A stretch of DNA of 64,000 bases from Muribaculaceae bacterium. GTDB lineage: Bacteria; Bacteroidota; Bacteroidia; Bacteroidales; Muribaculaceae. The DNA lies in assembly GCA_029055345.1 (NCBI GenBank), contig JAIDDJ010000023.1:29353-93352 (forward strand). Reading direction: 5' to 3'. Below are positions 61,389-64,000 of the stretch, piece after piece. Each line of letters starts with the position of its first letter. Positions within the stretch are counted from its first letter, which is position 1. The notes under the pieces are model-generated. The model searched no databases. It was given only the letters and a program-made list of their open reading frames with translations, and was not told the DNA's origin. Made by a program: the position numbers and the translations under genes.

Positions 61389-63302
61389 ATGAAAACCAAC
61401 ATATATATTTTAGCCTTGTCATTGATACTATTAATGGGTTGCGAATCAAAATTCGAGCCATCTATAAAAGAGGCCGAAGCATACTTAAAAGAATATCCGG
61501 ATTCTGTCAACAAAATAAGTATGCCTGAAAGGGCATTATCGATTCTTGAAGGTATTGATTCAACAAATTTATCTAAAGATAATAGAACTAAAATCGCTAT
61601 TCTCAAAGCATATGCTAAATATAAGTTATATAAACCCTATGATATCGATCTTATTGACTCGTGTCGGGAACAAATAATTTCGATTTCAAATGAGGATCCA
61701 TCTTTATATTACAAGTATCTTTATCTAAAGGCATTTCATTTTTTTGAAGATGCAAAATATCCTGAAGCGATGAACTACGCTATGAAGGGATTTCAGCTTT
61801 CCAATAAATATAATGATCACTTATGGACTGCTAAGAATTCACAGATGATAGGAGATATACTTTGCAGAAACTGCAATTGGCCAGGAGCCCTACAACAAGA
61901 CTCGGTTACAATTGAAGAGTATTTAAAAGCAGGACGTTTACGTGATGCAAATTTCGCCAAAGTGGACTATTTAATGAATCTTTCAAGTAGTGGTGACATT
62001 CAAAATGCTCAAGAACAATTTCTGGCAAATAATGAGGCATGGATTGGAACAAACGACAGTGCATTAATATCTTATAATTTAACCAGATATGTATTGTGTT
62101 TAATTGATAATGGAATGATCTCCGACGCAAAAAGCCTACTTGCAGAAAGTGATAATTTTAATCCACACATAGCATTCCAATCACAATATTATAATGCACT
62201 ATTTGAAATTTCATTACTTGATAATAATATTCCTAAGGCACAAGCATATCTTGATTCCATTGAAAAGGATGATGATGAAGGAATCGGAGAAGTAAGATAT
62301 CTTGATGCTAAATCAAAATATCTTAAAAAGAAAGGTGACTACAAAAGGGCCCTCGAAGTAACAGACAGTATCATCCTTATATCAAATGAAAAGATAAAGG
62401 CTCTCCTTACTCAATCGGTAGTGGCTGCGCAGCGAGATTTTTATGATGATGTAGCTAAAGAAGAGGCTCTAAAAGCGGAAAATAACCGTAATACCTTGAT
62501 TATCGTTTCAGTCGGCGCGTTAATTTTGATACTCCTGGCATTATTTTATTACAGATACCATATCAAGTTGAAAAATATTGAGCTACAAAATAAAATAAAT
62601 CAAATATATAATCTGAGTCAGAATCTCGACAGGCTGACATACGAGAACTCCGGCTTGAACGAATCTGTCCATTCTCAAGAGGAGGCGCTAAATAAACTAA
62701 CTTCCGAGTTGGAACTGAACCTTCAGAATATCGAAAGGATGAAGGAGGAAATCAAGCAAAAGGAGGAAGCTGATAAATACTATCGCGAATTAATTTCCAA
62801 CGAGAAGGGTGATGCGACCGGTCCTTATGACATGACAACTATACGCAAGGAGTTGGAAAAACTACAAATCAAGGAGAAGGAAAATAATGAACGTATCAGG
62901 GATTTATATTCAAGACGGTTGGATTACTTCAATAAATTTTCCAATATTTATCTGACGAAGAAGGATTCTCCCAAAGTTAAGAAAACTCTTGTCTCCGACT
63001 TTGAAGAAATGCTTGAAGATATGAAGAAAACTATTACGTCCGGGGAAGTCGAGCAACAAGTGAATCTATTCTTTGACGATGTCATAGCCGAACTGAGACA
63101 GAAATGCAATACGCTCTCGGAAAAAGACCTCCTGATGACAACACTAATTTATGCCGGATTCATGCCTCGGTATATAGCGGAAGTGTGCGGATATTCCCCG
63201 AACTATTTTTATGTAAAGAAAAACCGCATTATAAAGAAGATATTGAATGCGATGCCTGACAGCGAAGCCTCACCATACATAGATTTCCTTAAAGACGCAT
63301 AA
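61389..63302 (+). CDS. Membrane-anchored TPR regulator with C-terminal HTH
   Basis: Lipobox LLMGCESK; TPR-like repeats; TM TLIIVSVGALILILLALFYY; coiled coil; HTH LSEKDLLMTTLIYAGFMPRYIAEVCGYSPNYFYVKKNRIIKKIL. A TATATTTG box at 61352-61359 lies inside the track's extended ORF, so the ATG at 61389 is preferred. Confidence 0.82.
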   Translation: MKTNIYILALSLILLMGCESKFEPSIKEAEAYLKEYPDSVNKISMPERALSILEGIDSTNLSKDNRTKIAILKAYAKYKLYKPYDIDLIDSCREQIISISNEDPSLYYKYLYLKAFHFFEDAKYPEAMNYAMKGFQLSNKYNDHLWTAKNSQMIGDILCRNCNWPGALQQDSVTIEEYLKAGRLRDANFAKVDYLMNLSSSGDIQNAQEQFLANNEAWIGTNDSALISYNLTRYVLCLIDNGMISDAKSLLAESDNFNPHIAFQSQYYNALFEISLLDNNIPKAQAYLDSIEKDDDEGIGEVRYLDAKSKYLKKKGDYKRALEVTDSIILISNEKIKALLTQSVVAAQRDFYDDVAKEEALKAENNRNTLIIVSVGALILILLALFYYRYHIKLKNIELQNKINQIYNLSQNLDRLTYENSGLNESVHSQEEALNKLTSELELNLQNIERMKEEIKQKEEADKYYRELISNEKGDATGPYDMTTIRKELEKLQIKEKENNERIRDLYSRRLDYFNKFSNIYLTKKDSPKVKKTLVSDFEEMLEDMKKTITSGEVEQQVNLFFDDVIAELRQKCNTLSEKDLLMTTLIYAGFMPRYIAEVCGYSPNYFYVKKNRIIKKILNAMPDSEASPYIDFLKDA

Positions 63303-63345
63303 TTCCCAAATCATAGCGTCCGAAATGACCCATAGAACGACAAAT

Positions 63346-63372
63346 GGGCGTTTTTCGTTCTGAAAGACGCCC
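63346..63372 (-). terminator. Hairpin downstream of the 63395-63895 gene (duplicated copy)
   Basis: gggcgtttttc/gaaagacgccc. Confidence 0.6.
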
Positions 63373-63394
63373 ATTATGAGTCAATGGTCTGAAT

Positions 63395-63895
63395 TTATGG
63401 TTTTATATCGGCTCCATCTTGTGTCAGTTTAAGATCATTGGATAGATTGCCTGCTTCAAGTGAAATTATAAATTCACGTGGGGCGGACGATGGGTTCTTC
63501 TCGATATGAAAACTTATTTGATACTCACCCTTCTTTCCATTTTCTTCTATCGCTTTCCCTTCAATAATTCCCCAGTCTCCGGAAAAATATTCTATATCTT
63601 TCTTAAACTCATCCTCATCCCACCAGAAATACGTGCCGTCTACCTCGACATAAGTCGGCCATGCACCGGCATTATGGCCTACCGGAATGATTTTAAAATT
63701 CGCTCCTTCAGATGGTATGGTCCCGGTATACATACCTTTTTTTTCATTAAAAGATAATTCTATTCCATCGGCTTCAAGTTCAATGATTTTATAAGGCGTA
63801 TTACCTATTAAATCATAACTCTCACTATCATTCGAACAAGCAACAAACAGGAATCCCATTATTGTCGCTAAAAGGAATGTTAATTTAGTCTTCAT
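63395..63895 (-). CDS. Small BACON-like lipoprotein (paralog 3, near-copy of 57832-58332)
   Basis: About 134/166 residues identical to the 57832-58332 protein by hand alignment. Confidence 0.8.
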   Translation of the reverse strand: MKTKLTFLLATIMGFLFVACSNDSESYDLIGNTPYKIIELEADGIELSFNEKKGMYTGTIPSEGANFKIIPVGHNAGAWPTYVEVDGTYFWWDEDEFKKDIEYFSGDWGIIEGKAIEENGKKGEYQISFHIEKNPSSAPREFIISLEAGNLSNDLKLTQDGADIKP

Positions 63896-63915
63896 ATGCT
63901 ATTACGGTTAAATAA

Positions 63916-64000
63916 TTAATTACTTTTTAATATTTTATGAAAAGAACCATCATTTTTTACGAGGATATAGATGCCGGGATTGGCAATTTCTCGGATAGCA
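63916..64000 (-). CDS. 3' end of a second T9SS-tail protein (truncated by the window)
   Basis: Reads AIREIANPGIYILVKNDGSFHKILKSN*, matching the end of the 58357-59286 protein. Confidence 0.75.
   Translation of the reverse strand, partial: AIREIANPGIYILVKNDGSFHKILKSN

Noticed and set aside
1-64000. CRISPR, tRNA/rRNA, IS element, prophage or defence island
   Set aside because: No regularly spaced repeats, RNA gene signatures, transposase/integrase motifs or phage structural genes were seen on reading the window.

Overview
The window is a continuous, gene-dense segment of a Bacteroidales chromosome. Muribaculaceae/S24-7-like is my inference from gene content and was not tested. About 45 CDSs are supportable. 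Core blocks are: the glycine cleavage cluster (gcvPB partial, gcvPA, gcvH, gcvT); a long minus-strand housekeeping run (DUF5606, coaE, YbbR-like, yajC, nusB, rlmB, recN, DUF4835/PorD-like, coaBC, exonuclease, dnaN, rplI-rpsR-rpsF); etfB-etfA-acyl-CoA dehydrogenase; cstA plus a PHP phosphatase; bcp-nhaA; lepA; and a class I fumarase. Accessory blocks are: an oxalate catabolism operon (frc-oxc plus an AEC-family carrier); an exopolysaccharide locus (Wza-like, Wzc-like BY-kinase with a Tyr-Gly tail, rfbA, rfbC, polymerase-like, DUF1972 glycosyltransferase); an envelope/peptidoglycan cluster (TamL-like, AmpG-like, SpoIID, DUF4922, GT2, and a large golvesin/amidase-like protein); and a secreted-protein cluster at 57-64 kb (small BACON-like lipoproteins, a T9SS-tail protein, C10 peptidase, DUF3244, TPR-HTH regulator). 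That last cluster contains a partial duplication of about 5.56 kb offset that runs off the end of the window. The best candidates for follow-up are this duplicated C10-peptidase cluster, a DUF542-hemerythrin-LuxR fusion regulator, and several unusually long perfect-stem hairpins. I saw no tRNA, rRNA, CRISPR array, IS element or prophage. All family names come from reading the translations; no search was run.
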